A DNA stretch of 64,000 nucleotides from Schistocephalus solidus (lineage: Eukaryota; Platyhelminthes; Cestoda; Diphyllobothriidea; Diphyllobothriidae), in NCBI GenBank assembly GCA_017591395.1, contig WEDG01002907.1:1-64000 (forward strand), read 5' to 3'. A program made the translations under genes and the position numbers. Below the pieces are notes generated by a model. The model was not told the DNA's origin and did not search any database. It worked only from the letters and a program-made list of their open reading frames with translations. Below are positions 19,691-30,945 of this stretch, piece after piece. How positions within the stretch are numbered: position 1 is the stretch's first letter; the number at the start of each line of letters is the position of its first letter.

Positions 19691-20129
19691 ACTGTAGAAT
19701 TGGAGTTAAATGGGACACGGCATGAAATGTCTGTGAGAGACAAAGATCGTAATCCTCCTTGGAATTGGGTGGGCGATAGATGGGACCAACGAGTAAAATG
19801 TGCTTATTTTTTAAAGTATTTCGGAACTAACAGCTCTGTTAAACCGTGATAAATTGCTGATGGTCTAAGGGCAGAAATGTAAGGGCTTGCTCAACATTGC
19901 TACAGAATCCCTCGCAAAAACACTGTCTCGATGATCATTTCAAATATAATTATAACCTAGAAGAGAGAGTTTGGAGCCGACTATGGAAGGTGTTGACCAT
20001 TCTTCAGTTACAATAACAATATCTGGAAAGTGGAAAAAGCCCAGTGTATGAAGCAGGAGTATCTTATTGTGCAAGGATCTAGCATTGCGAAGGAAATGTT
20101 TATTTGGGCTAGCTTATTGTTTTTGAGGG
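19691..20129. other. No recognised feature; short open stretch at 19690-19849 (plus)
   Basis: The plus frame ending at 19849 reads HEMSVRDKDRNPPWNWVGD, whose composition looks protein-like (several Trp, Asp, Arg), but I recognise no family and see no splice-site pair around it. The rest is AT-rich without signals. Confidence 0.3.
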
Positions 20130-20452
20130 CGGGAAATCCAAAGTCATTATTGCAATGCGTCAGGGTGGCGAACAACAAAACGGCGTTTTTTAGCTATCGA
20201 CAAAGGATTGTTTTGGAAAATCAATGACAATTTCATTCGACCTCACATAGAATATGTTATACAGGTGTAGCGGCCATGGCTTGCAACAGAAAAATAGGGC
20301 TCCAGAAAGTGAAACGTCATGCAACAAAGTTTGTAAGAGGTATAAAATGCCATCTTTATATAAAAAGACAGGAAGGCCTAAATATGTTCACTCTATGTTA
20401 CCGGCAGCAAAGAGGTGATCTTTCCTTAGTTAATGAATAATAGATGGCTTTA
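20130..20452 (+). mobile_element. LINE-F1 RT fragment, part 1 (split by E1)
   Basis: NPKSLLQCVRVANNKTAFF, then (after a frameshift) RPHIEYVIQVWRPWL and ATKFVRGIKCHLY correspond to CR1 RT blocks after motif C. It aligns with LINE-F2 at 46600-47070. The sequence stops at ATAGATGG, where E1 begins; F2 has the continuous sequence ATACATGGCCTTCAGCAATG there. Confidence 0.75.
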
Positions 20453-21116
20453 AAGTTTTCGATGAAGACTGCTTTTCTAAAGTCTTTGGTACGTTTGTAA
20501 GGCCACATCTTGAATATGCGATCCAAGCCTGGCGACCGTGGACCCAACAGGACTACAACATGCTCGAAAGGGTGCAGCGGCGAGCCACAAAATTAGTAAG
20601 AGGTCAAGCTGAACTGCCATATGAGATTCGTCTAAATAACCTTAAGCTCTATCCTCTGAGTTATAGGCAGTTGCGCGGAGACTTGATACAAACCTTCCGT
20701 ATCGTGCGTGGCATGGATTGCGCCCTCCTATGTGATGACTTTTTCCAACTTGCCACTACGAAAAATCTCCGAGGTCATCCATTCAAATTAAGTGTGCCCC
20801 AAGTAAGATTGGATGTGAGGAAGTATTTTTTCACCATCCGTGTCGTGGAACCGTGGAATAACCTACCTGAGGCGATTGTTATGTCCCAGTCTGTGTATAC
20901 ATTCAAACATCGGCTTGACATACATATGTTACAGTACCTTGAAGACTATGTGACTCCTTAACATTAACAATATCAGTGTTCCACGTAAACCTGCCTGCAT
21001 TCACTTGACTGTTACTTCTTTAATTTGCGTCTTATTCTTGCTACTTTTATGTAACAAATAGGGATTTCAAAGGCGTAAGCCTATTTTCCTCAAATACACT
21101 GAACACTGAACTGAAG
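20453..21116 (+). mobile_element. LINE-E1, 5'-truncated copy nested in LINE-F1
   Basis: Starts within the RT (FSKVFGTFVRPHLEY), and from 20560 to 20961 has an uninterrupted 133-codon frame to the natural stop after MLQYLEDYVTP. The 3' UTR ends in a hairpin (AGGGA with TTTCCT around GGC-GTAA-GCC, 21058-21090) and ACTGAAC-type repeats to 21116. Best preserved E1 copy in the window; it defines the true end of E1 and hence the E1/E2 junction in the inverted repeat. Confidence 0.88.
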
Positions 21117-21345
21117 CACGGGTTGCGCTTTGAAGGGAAGTTTCAGTGGCACCTCTCTACTCATCTTCGGGCAGAAGTAATAAAGCGGCGCAAAGACGTT
21201 CAAGGTTAAACATCCGCTCTGAGTTCCCCACATAACGAGTTGCAGAACAATGAAAGGATCTCCCACAATCAGTTTTGGAGGCGCTGTCCCTATAGCTTTT
21301 TTCGGGGCATGTCCCTTGTTCTTCCTTGACACACTGAACCCAAAC
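21117..21345 (+). mobile_element. LINE-F1 RT fragment, part 2
   Basis: Directly after the E1 tail the F family resumes: GGGTTGCGCTTTGAAGG matches 47070-47100 of LINE-F2, and the following blocks (TGGCACCTCTCTACTCATCT, TCTCCCACAATCAGTTTTGG) match 47110-47260. The reading frame is destroyed by frameshifts. Confidence 0.75.
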
Positions 21346-21359
21346 TAATACCAAGGGAA

Positions 21360-22790
21360 CCGAAAACTCTATGACAATCACAGAGTAATCTCGCCACCCA
21401 ACGTCGTCAGAAAGATCTTCACCCACGTCCTCCTCAATCGCCTTGGCAGCCATCTTTAAGAGGAATTCCTGCCAGTGCAACTGCTGCCATCATCGTGGCC
21501 ACACCGACATGAGCATCGTCGCGCGTCAGCTGCACGTGAAGAGTCAGGAGATGGACATCCATCCGTACTCTACTTTCATGGATCTGACGAATGCCTTTGA
21601 CACTATGAATCGCGAAGAACTGCAGAAAGTCGTTCTGAAATTCGGCACTCCGAAGCCATTCACTTACATGTTGCCTCAGCTTTACGATGGCATGATGGCT
21701 TGTCTTACGGACAGTGGACAGAGGCATTCACAGTGACAACGGATTGAGGCCGTGCTGCATCCTCGCACCTACCCTCGTCAGTTTCATGTTCTCTGGTATG
21801 TTAAGGGAGCCTACCATGACGAACGCCCAGGGATCCACCTAGCCTATAGGAACGATAGATAGAAAGATGTTTTATTTAAGTACCCGGAAGGGTGCTGAAG
21901 GATGAACGACCAGCTCATCAATCGTCTGCGGATGCACACCTACCACCCACGAACTCTTTGCCGATGACTGCACTCTCGATGCAACGACGGAAAAGGACAT
22001 ACAAAGAACTATGGACATCATCACCACCACCTGCGACCCATTTTGGTCTGAGCATAAACATGGAGAAAACGGTGGTCATGCACCAGCCGCCGCCCAACAC
22101 CAACTACACTGCTCCTTGCGTCAACCTAAATGGAGCCCAACTGCAAGCCATGAACACCTTCCACATACCTGGGTAGCACCCTCCCTGCAGCACTCAAAAT
22201 TGATGATGAGGTGGTCCACCAGATTTTCAAAGCCTGCAAAGCCTTCGGTCGCTTGTAGAACATGGTCTGTTATTGACGCAGACTCCACCTCAGCACCAAG
22301 CTGAAGATTAAGAAAGCTGTCATTTTGCCGACGGTGGTGTATCAAATGGAGGGCTGTACGGTGTACTAGAAGCCTGCGCGGAAGCTCAACCACTTCCATC
22401 TCGGCCGTCTCCGGTGTTTACTAAAATGGAGATGGTAGGACGGGATCCCGGACACCAAAGTGCAGGAAAGAACGGACTTAATCAGCAGTTACGCCCTGCT
22501 GAGATAACTGCGACTGTGCTGGAGCGGCCACTTGGCAAGAATGGGCGACAGGTGACTACCCAAATGAATTGTCTATGGAGATGTCCCCATGGGTTCCCGT
22601 CGATAAGGGGGCCGAGTGCGACACCACAAGGACATTCTGAAGATTTCCTTGAAGCAATTAGAGATCAACTCGGCAAACAGGGAGGACCTCACCCGGGACA
22701 GCCGGCCTGGAAGAGGAAAGTGAAGACAAGAGCAGCAAGCGACGATTCAAATCGTATGACCATTGCCAAAGCCAAAGGCAATGCTCATTA
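21360..22790 (+). pseudogene. LINE-G1 reverse transcriptase
   Basis: STFMDLTNAFDTMNREEL is motif A (21560-21620), QLYDGMMACLTDSGQ follows, and motif C reads ELFADDCTLDATTEK (about 21950-21995) with the FADD pair. EKTVVMHQPPPNTNYTAP (to ~22110), TWSVIDADST and NHFHL-type blocks mark the downstream domain. WKRKVKTRAASDDSNR ends it at 22790. At least six frameshifts and an insertion interrupt it. Confidence 0.8.
21855..21896 (-). repeat. L-family tail-only micro-insertion in LINE-G1
   Basis: The minus strand reads CACCCTTCCGGGTACTTAA then ATAAAACATCTTTCTATC, matching the terminal ~40 bp of the L element at 40653-40695. G1 RT sequence (AYR before, HLLN-like after) flanks it on both sides. ACCC/GGGT forms a 4-bp stem before the tail. 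Confidence 0.65.
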
Positions 22791-23139
22791 ATTCTACCCG
22801 CTTCTGCTTTGCAACGCCAACACTCGTCCCCAGTGTTTTTGAAGATTCAGGGCTTGAAAATGTCTTTTTAGACATCTTCGGACAAACTGCAGCACCGGAC
22901 GACACCAATCAACTCTAATATTAGCGAAGACGCGAGTTACAGGAAGTTTTCACGATGCCTCACTGTCCACAGCTGCCCCGCACTGCATGTAAATAAGCAA
23001 CCCTAACGGTGATCGCGATCGCCCATCGCCATCCTTCCCCTACATTCCCACCTTTACATCTGTTGTGATAGCTTAATTCCCCACTACCAATCCAAACACT
23101 CATGACGCACTGCCAAACATCAACCCCACCTCCACAACA

Positions 23140-23650
23140 CCAGTGACGTGGATTCCGTCCCAACCTGTCAATACTACAACCGCACCATCACCTCACACCT
23201 CGGTCTGATGGGTTACCTACGAATTCATCGCACGGAGACGGGCGAACCAGTGTCTGGGGCCCCGGCATCTAGTTGCTGCGCGTGACTCCACTGAACTCAC
23301 TACTCCCGTACATTCACACGCCACATGACCTGGTCAGGCACATGCATATCCCAAAAAGTGGAATCCACTGCGATGCCAACAGATCTAACATTAACATCAG
23401 TTGTCATCCCATGTGTGGGACTACCAGTACTATCAGCCCAAACATTTTCAGAATCAGTAACTCCCTCATTGTCACCGCAAATTCACATCACGCATAAGCC
23501 TGGTCGGTCACTTGTGAATCCATCCCAACGAGACTGGCAAACCAGAGCCAGGAACACCAACATGTATCCACCTCAACTGTCCGCCCTGTTCACGGACATT
23601 CACATACTGCATGGGCCCATTAGGCCACATGCATCTCCATGCAAACTTGT
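23140..23650 (+). pseudogene. LINE-G1 C2H2 zinc-finger array
   Basis: Across frameshifts, degenerate fingers are readable: one in which SHTSV replaces the usual finger core followed by IH/ARRRANQ, and a better pair KFTSRISLVGHL...IH and CSRTFTYCMGPLGHMHLH (23480-23640), with the linker ETGKPEPGTPT between them. These are C2H2 fingers with tapeworm-LINE consensus helices. They may help bind target DNA or element RNA; this is inference. Confidence 0.65.
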
Positions 23651-24062
23651 TGTAAAACACCACCAGTTATAGCAAATTACCACCTCTCTCCTTATCAGCA
23701 TCTACATCGGAAACGATCACACGCAACACCAAACAAAACGCGGTTACTACCAACACCTTTAATTGAGAGGGAAATATGTTCAGTGGTTCCTTCTGCATGT
23801 GGCTCCTCTGCTGCGTGTGTGATTGGAGCCTGGGCCATTATGATGAACTAAGGTCATGGCCTAGAAGTCTGCCGACTGATACTATATGCCAGACCACGCC
23901 GTGTGTTGAGTGGCTAGCCAGTGGACTAGGAATCAGATGGTGATGGCTCCTTCTTACCCCCTTGTTTCGAAAATCGTAGTGTGCGTGTCAAGGGTGCCAG
24001 TTCGTGCTGTGGTGCGCGCAGACGGGTTTGCATGCCACTGCGACCACTCCCGCATCTGAAAA

Positions 24063-24570
24063 CTAACCAACTTGGACGTTGGTCTGATTTTTAGGGGTGG
24101 GGAGAGAGTGAGGACGACGGCTTGGCGCATTTTCCTCACTATAAAACAATTTGACGCGCTTGAATCTATAATGGTGCGATAAAAGCCATGGCTTAAAGGC
24201 TTCTGGCTGATGGGATAACTTGGTCCCCGAACTAAAAATCAAACAGCAATGACTCCTTCTTAACCTGGCTCGTATGGCATTCACATTCAGCTGGGATCCA
24301 ATCCGTCCCCTTTTTTGCTGTGTCCTTGTTTGAGGTAAGCCGCAATGCATACGCGTGTGCCCTCTCCAAATTCCGGTCGTCCTGACTCTGTTTTGACACC
24401 TGGCCCGGATAGGGCAGTGGAAAATTGAGATCGATGCTTAAAAATCCCCATCCATACATCTTAATGCTGTGGAGTAAATGTTGGGCATGGTTGAAATCCA
24501 CAGTCAAACTTACGACGCACTGGCATGCAAACAATAGGTTTGCAAAGACCTCGCCTATTAGCCTCAACAA
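24063..24570 (-). pseudogene. Reading frames convergent with LINE-G1 (unknown product)
   Basis: Two overlapping minus-strand frames (24570-24232 and 24350-24063) share protein-level similarity with plus-strand translation of 26560-26990, which is also antisense to the G2 copy. Shared blocks include LERAHAYAL with WERAQAHAL, and AIRARLRRSHCCL with AIRSILRRSHCSL. Function unknown. Homology of the underlying DNA alone could produce this, so coding status is unproven. Confidence 0.35.
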
Positions 24571-24814
24571 ATAACCTGAAACTAAAATTTAAATGAATAT
24601 GGTTCAGTCATTTTGATGAAAGCAATGCAGCTTAAACGAAAGGAGGGAATGAAGTTCAAGAAGTAATGACCAATCAATAATCAAGAGTAAGAAAAATATG
24701 AAGTGCCAAGGAAGTACTCAAAGTTCACAAGGAAGAATTTATGCAGGTCAGAATTCGTAAGAAGGATTTATACTTAAGCCAAAAAAACAGTTGCAGGTCA
24801 GCAAGTCGCTGAGA
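24571..24814. other. No recognisable feature
   Basis: A-rich spacer between LINE-G1 and the E2 fragment. Confidence 0.4.
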
Positions 24815-25440
24815 TGGTGTATGCCGTCCAGGCATGGCGTCCGTGGTTTAAAAAGATTATCTACAACTGAAAGGAGTGCAGGTGAGGGCTAAGAAGATGG
24901 TCAAGAATCTTTGTCATATGCCTTACGAAACCAGAATGGCTGAACTTGATTTGTTTCCTCTCAATTACATGCAACTATGCGGTAACCTCATCTAAATCTA
25001 CAAGATTGTGAGAGGCCACGAGTTTGCCCTAGAATTAACTGACTTCTTCAAATTGGCTGGGATGGAACATCTGTGGGTCATCACTTTAAACTGCAGAGGA
25101 CGTTGGTCCATACCGACGTCCGACGGAAGGCCTTTTTGCAGAGGGTCGTTGGAGCATGGAATGGAAACCCTTAGGAGGCGGTTCTTCCAGAAACTGTTAA
25201 CAAATTTAAATGCGAACTAGATAATCATTTGCTGCGAAAATATTGTGCATAAAATGAAAATTGTGTCAGTAGCGGCAGTTTGCGCCTGTCCCACACATAT
25301 CTAGGACCATAAATTTATATTTGTCAGATTTATTATTCTAAAAGTTTATTCTATTGCTGTTTTGGAATGTGAATAGGGATACCAAGGGCGAAAGCCTAAT
25401 TCCCTTAATAAAGTGGCTCAAAGTGACTGAAAATAAAATG
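24815..25440 (+). mobile_element. LINE-E2, 5'-truncated 3' fragment
   Basis: Starts in the RT thumb (VYAVQAWRPWFKK), passes LICFLSIT and FKCELDNHLLRKY blocks with frameshifts, and carries the E2 3' UTR (CCCACACATATCTAGG) and hairpin tail: AATAGGGAT with ATTCCCTT around GGGC-GAAA-GCC at 25374-25405, then AAGTGRCT-type repeats to about 25435. Confidence 0.8.
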
Positions 25441-26439
25441 TGATATCCATTGAGAGGATGACAGAAAAACAGCGATAAGGAAGATTTATTCGAAATTGTA
25501 CATAATACTCAGGGAAAATGTGCTCCAAGAGAAAAGCGAGGCATGCTGCAAGTTGTCTATACATAAAGGAAACAGGACAAACCCGAGCAGCTAGATGGCC
25601 GCTAACCTTTACAAAATTTCGATAACTATGATGGATATCTGACGTTTCTTCACGGAAAAAATGCCCTTCCTTTCATTTGAGGTCCTCATGTAAAACTGAT
25701 TAAAATCTAGAAAGTGTCAATTGTGATACCTAAATTACCCTCTGACTAACAATGGACGGAAGTTAATTTGCAATGATGAATGTATTTTACTCTTCTTGCT
25801 ATGTGATGGCCTCCAGTGACTGTAGACCAAAGTTACGGGACGAAATGCCATCTAGTCATGGTGGACCCGTGAACATCACTCTCATTGCATTTTAAGTACT
25901 CCTGAAGACATGAAACAAGCCAATATTTCGTGACTTAATGAATAACAGCGTGCAGCTTCAAACTCCGGGTCTGTCAGGACAGGGACTGGGATATAGCTGG
26001 CTGATGATGCACACGATTACGAAATTTCTTACTTTTATCAGCTATCTGTAGTACTTTTAAACTGAGAGGAAACCAGTGTGGACCGTCCGAATTCTCTCCC
26101 AGTCAATCCTGCAAACAGTATATTACCTACTAGATGCAATTTGCCAAAATTTACAAAGATTTGTTGATCACTCGCAAACTCACACCAGCAAATGTACTAT
26201 CGCTTTTTTATAATAGTGAAATACTTTAAAATAATTGAAAACATAAAAAATATTAAAAGTACTAGTACGTTGCTTAGACATTTCAGCTTTTATTTAAAGT
26301 TGAAAATTCCCAAAACGTTCAAAATCGCTGTGAATGCACAAAATAATGGCCTTATAAATACTAAGATATTCAGAAAACTGCTAATTTTCTGTTCATTACG
26401 TCTATAACTTAAGCCTTAAAAGAAAACAAGATCATAAAA
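25441..26439. other. No recognisable feature
   Basis: About 1 kb of AT-rich sequence; 26190-26410 is especially A-rich. No coding, RNA or repeat signal that I can support. Confidence 0.4.
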
Positions 26440-27330
26440 TATTATTTTGCCAGAGAGTTCAACCACCATGTTCGATGCTGTCCACCGTATGCTGCGCAGG
26501 GACGGTGACAAGCGCTGGATTATAGTGAGAGTAGACTTGCGCTGCATCTACCTCACTACCTGTTCCACTCTCCCACCTGCAGCCGGTATCAGGACTGACT
26601 CAAGAAAAACGGAGATGGGAGAGAGCGCAGGCCCACGCACTGTGGTCCAATTCCAAACAAGAACACAAAAACGCAAGGGAGGGGTGGCTTGAATACCAAC
26701 TGAGTGGTAGTGCGATAAGGTCCATATTAAGAAGGAGCCATTGCAGTCTGACTCTCATTTCACCAGTCGTTCATTGCGCACAAACGCACGCACTGGGCTG
26801 ACCACGCGGTCGATGTTATCCCGTCAGTTGGAAATCTTCCAAGCCACGGCTTTTAGCGCACCGGGATAGTTTCAAGCGCGTCAGATTGCTTATACGGAGG
26901 AAAACTCACTGTGCTGTTGACCTTACTCACTCACCCACCCCACAATCAGACCACCGTCCAAGCCAGTCAGTTGTCTGATGTGGGAGTGGGCGCATTGGCT
27001 GAATGGATGACGTGCCCGTCTTCGCGCATCACAGCACAGCCTGGTCCACAGAACGCACACATCAGGGTTCACAAACTCAGGGGATATGGAGGAGCCATCG
27101 CCGTCTGACTCCCAGTTCACTGGCAAGCCACTAAACACACACAGCACATACACTGGACGGAAGGCGTGGTCTGGTTTAAGCGTCAGATTGACCACCTTCC
27201 AAACCACGGTTTCTAGGAAACCTTGATATTTACAGGTGCATAATGATGGTGTTGGGTATGGATTGGTGGACGTTGTGTGTGCTGATGTAGTTAAGCTTAC
27301 GATGGTTTACCGCTGGTTATCATGGAGGCG
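26440..27330 (-). mobile_element. LINE-G2 3' region with internal duplication
   Basis: Matches 23660-24570 of LINE-G1 in reverse orientation, at moderate identity. Two stretches inside it (about 26725-26930 and 27075-27230) repeat each other: both have a GAGCCATYGC...TCTGACTC block, then CACAC-rich sequence, then TTCCAARCCACGG. Plus-strand frames here (26447-26692, 26911-27108) are the convergent counterpart described for G1. Confidence 0.6.
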
Positions 27331-27338
27331 CATGTGAC

Positions 27339-27890
27339 CTAATAGATCCATGTGGTGTGTGAATGTGCGGAAGCAGTGACGGCAATTAAGGCGGGTGCAT
27401 GTACCGTATATCGAAGCCCCAGGCACTCGTTCACCAGTCTCCGTGCAATGGATTCACAATTGACCGACCAGGCCGATGTGTGAAGTGAAGTTTCGGGCGC
27501 ATTGTGGGCAGGAAAAATTAGGAGGGGTAGGGGGTTTTTCGTTTGTGGTGGTGATGGTGGCAGTATCTGCGAGAATGGTAGGAACGAAGAGTGCGCATTG
27601 GGTATTGGTGTTGTCAATAGTGCGGTGAATTCCGCTGACATTAGTGCGCATGTGACCGAATAAACCCATGCGGTGAGTAAATATGCAAGGGCAGTGAACG
27701 CGGTGATTTCTGTTGGTAATTGGTGTTCCAGGCACTGTTTCCCCGGTCTCTGTGCGATGGATTCACAAGTGACCGACCAACCCAATGCGTGAGATGAAGG
27801 TGCGGTCGCAATAGGGACAGTTGAGGACCAAGCCTCCGTCACTGGTGGTGGTGGTGGTGGTAACGGAAGTGGTATATTTTGTAGATTTTG
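27339..27890 (-). pseudogene. LINE-G2 zinc-finger array, distal part
   Basis: Minus strand, across frameshifts: CPYCDRTFISRIGLVGHL, a degenerate CPCIFTHRMGLFGHM, CPQCARNFTSHIGLVGQL and CRHCFRTFTHHMDLLGHM. These are four C2H2 fingers alternating the two helix types, separated by ETGE-V-P-G linkers and Ser/Thr/Pro-rich spacers. A 188-codon frame across the same DNA (27905-27339) is an overlapping shadow and shows no finger pattern. Confidence 0.75.
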
Positions 27891-29597
27891 CAGGGTTACT
27901 GGCATTGCCCTTGATGACCCTTTAAGTGTAAAGTTATTATTGCATATTTACAGTCAATCAAAAATTTCGACATTTAAAATGTTTGTGGGTTGAAGCATAA
28001 CATAACTTCGAATGCGTTTTCATGGTTATAGGCGAAACATTGTGGAAGAAATGTAGAGCTCGAAATATTTTAAATAGTGGATTTAAGTAATCAAGTTGTA
28101 AGAGTCGTATTTTGTCAAATATTATGACAGCAAGCCTTCTTTTAAGACCAGAAATGCTACCGACGGTAAACGTCTCGGTTGGTAACGAGTTCCAAGGTCA
28201 TACCACTCCTGGGGCTGAAGAAGACCTTTCTGAGGTTCAATCGCGTGCCTTTGCTATTGACATTGTAAGGATGACCACACAGTAGACTTGCGCAGGCGAA
28301 TACAAAGAAATCCTCCACTCTCAGGGAAGCATCATGTCCGAGATAATCCGGAATATCCATAGCAGGCTACACTGTAAGGGCTTTTAAGGAAGAGGAAAAA
28401 TGTCAAGCTTTTTTAACCTGTCTTGATACGGTAAAGCCTAAAGGCCATCGACCATTTTTACTGCTCTCCGTTGCATCTGTTCGAGGAGTTCAACAAATTT
28501 CTACATCCAAAGTGTACAGGCTGTTATTCCGTTATCTAAATGTGGTCTTTCGAAGACGCCAAAGAATTTTCCGAAGAGATCAGGGGAATATCTTAAACGC
28601 ACGCCTCATCCAATGCAGCGTACATGTTGCCTTCTGGACTGTTTTCTTACAATGTTCTGAGGGCATCAAATTCGCAGTTCTCCACATCCCAGATCTTTGC
28701 GTGTTTTCCCCTCTTTTAGTGCAGTGCCATTAATAAAGTAATGTTGTTTCTGAGCTCTTTTTCGACCTGCGCTTATATGTGGGATCCAACATTTGGGCAC
28801 ATTAAACTTAAGAAGCCACCTGGCCAACCAGGCACTAAAATTGTCAATATTCGACTGTAATCCTTTTGCGTCGTCAGTGCATCTGACTTCAGTCCATATT
28901 TTTATGTCATCTGCAAACACGAGAGCTTCAAAATCTAAGTCATCGAGACAGTCGTTGACGTAGATTAGCAAGAATAGTGGGCCCAAAACAGAACCCCGTG
29001 GGACACCAATTTCTACTTTTGCCCATTGTGAGAAAGATTTTATAATAAAACTGTATGTACTCTGAAAGATAAGAAACACTTGATTCAATTAAAAAGTTTT
29101 CCCCGAATTCCTCGTCCCAAATCTTCTGTAAGAGACGCCTGCATGGTACGCTGTCAAAGTTCTTCCTGAAGTAAAAAATTATGGCATCTACTGGATAACG
29201 CCTTTTCTGCGGCCAATGTCCACTTCTCGCGCGACTGAAGAGCACTCGCAATAAAGGAACGTCCCGGACGGAAGCCGTGTTGGACATCGCATAAGATTTG
29301 GTTGTTTTCCAAATAGCAAACTACATGCCTCTTGATAATACACAACATAATTTTAAACGCTTTACAAGTAACACTCATAGGGCAGTTATTTTCACAGTCC
29401 ATTCATGAAACTCCCTTATAGATCGGGGCGATGAATACACCTAAATTCTTCCTGGAGTTCACTTTCTTAAAAAGACTTTTGGAATAGGGTGGACAGAGGT
29501 TCGCACAGGTCTTCAGCAAGTTCCCAAAGTGCTATTACAGGAATTCTATTCCACCCATGTGACTTTGCAGGCTTTATACGGAGTAATTCGGCCCTAA
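27891..29597 (-). mobile_element. LINE-H, CR1-like, nested in the finger region of LINE-G2
   Basis: 5' end at about 29597 inside the RT N-terminus; 3' end at 27892 with hairpin AGGGT/ACCCT enclosing GGGC-AAT-GCC. G2 finger sequence lies on both sides. The RT is fragmented but keeps motif C. The 3' UTR (28150-27925) is AT-rich. Confidence 0.8.
28157..29597 (-). pseudogene. LINE-H reverse transcriptase
   Basis: ELLRIKPAKSHGWNRIPV (29600-29540) is the N-terminal RT block; CDVQHGFRPGRSF (29290) and the motif A region FYFRKNFDSVPCRRLL (29190) follow. The frame 29088-28666 holds EIGVPRGSVLGPL and LVFADDIKIWTEV with FADD intact, then RWLLKFNVPKC. The thumb is at 28360-28157 (GHPYNVNSKGTRLNLRK). Stops and frameshifts between blocks. 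Confidence 0.82.
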
Positions 29598-30945
29598 CTA
29601 TGGTGAAGATGGTGGTGGTTATGAGTATTGGGATGTGGTTGCTAGAATGGTTGGAGTGGTGCGATTGGTGCCATGGGTGTCCCTGTGGGGAGGATCCGAA
29701 AGTGCGTTGGCAGAAGTTGACGTAGAAGTTGAAATTGTCGGATTGTTGTTGCATTGCGTCCGAAAGTGTCCGACCAGGCGAATTCACGCGTGGAATGTGC
29801 GTTAACAGTATGGGCATGTAGGAAGGGCCTGGTTAATCACAGTGTTGAGCCGAGACACTGGTGATTTTCGTGCCACCCTTTTTGCCATGGCGGTGGCGAT
29901 TCGGTTCACTTCATAGATTGCTGCTCCTGTCTTCACTGTCCTCCTACAGGCCGGTCAACTCCGGGTGAGGTCCTCCCAGTTTGCGAGGTTGATCCACACT
30001 TGCTTCAGTGTGGTCTTTAGAGTGTCATTGTAGTGCCATTCTTAACCCCCTTGTCAACGATAACTCCTGGCGAACCCTCCACAGAAGATTCGTTTGGGTA
30101 GTTGTTCCCATCCTCACAAGGTGGCCGATCCAGTGCAGTTGCAGTTGTTTCAACTGAGCGTCAATGCTGAGGGTGCCTGTTCGTTCCAGCATTTCTACGT
30201 CCGGAAACCTGTCTTGCCATCTCAACTTGAGTATGTTTCGGAGACAGCTGAGGTGGAAGTAGTTAAGATTCCTCAACTGTTTTTGTTAGACATTCCAGAT
30301 CTCTGCTTCATGCAACAGCGTTGGCAGGATGAAAGCTTTGTACATCTTGAGTTTGGTGCTAAAGTGGAGACCGTGTCGATTCCAGACCACGTTCTGCGTG
30401 CGTCCAAAGACTTGGCTGGCTTTGGCGATCCGATGGGCGATCTCATCGTCAATTTTGGTGCTGCGGAGATGTTGCTGCCCAGGTTAGTGAAGGTATCTAC
30501 GGATTTCAGTTGAGTGCCATTTACGTTGATGCAAGCAGCTTCTTAGGTGGTATTGGGCGGCAGTTGATGCATGGCTACCATTTTCTCCGTGTTGATGCGT
30601 AGTACGAAGTTGTCACAAGCGGCAGCGAAGAGGTCCATGCTCCTTCTGTCGTTGCATTGAGTGCACAGTCGTCAGCGAAGAGGTTCGTTGACGGTAACTG
30701 TGCATAAAAATCAATGGGAATGCATCCATCGTTGATAAAGGAGTCAGTCATCCGTCCAGTAGGTGATGTGGATCCCGGGGCATTTGTCACGGTAGGCATC
30801 CATTAGCATGGCAGAGAATATGAGACTGAAGAGAGTAGGCCCAAAGGGACAGCCCAGCTTCACTCCGTTGGTCACTGCAAACGCCTATGAGAGGGCTCCA
30901 TTGTCTGTGACGCGCACCATCATGCCATTGTTGTGAGAAAAAAGC
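29598..30945 (-). pseudogene. LINE-G2 RT C-terminal half and first finger
   Basis: TNLFADDCALNATTEG (30700) gives motif C with [23 protein letters not shown] and [15 protein letters not shown] (30276-30025) are the hallmark blocks after it. A degenerate finger with IRLVGHFRTQC (29780) and a His-rich spacer lead to the H insertion at 29598. The 5' boundary near 30945 is inside the RT (motif A is absent), so this copy is 5'-truncated. Confidence 0.8.

Larger units (their letters stand above)
21346..24570 (+). mobile_element. LINE-G1, RT plus C2H2 zinc fingers
   Basis: A LINE of a type abundant in diphyllobothriid tapeworm gene sets: RT, integral zinc-finger tail, then a long GC-rich 3' region. 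5'-truncated within the RT (PPNVVRKIFTHVLLNRL). An L-family micro-insertion sits at 21855-21896. The region 23660-24570 matches, in the same orientation relative to the fingers, the 3' region of LINE-G2 (27330-26440), so it belongs to the element. Confidence 0.8.

Noticed and set aside
21434..22399. Several minus-strand frames across LINE-G1
   Set aside because: Antisense to the RT of LINE-G1; no motifs of their own.
27339..27905. 188-codon minus-strand frame, Pro/Ser/Thr-rich
   Set aside because: Overlaps the zinc-finger frame of LINE-G2; the alternative reading gives no finger pattern and is a by-product of codon composition.
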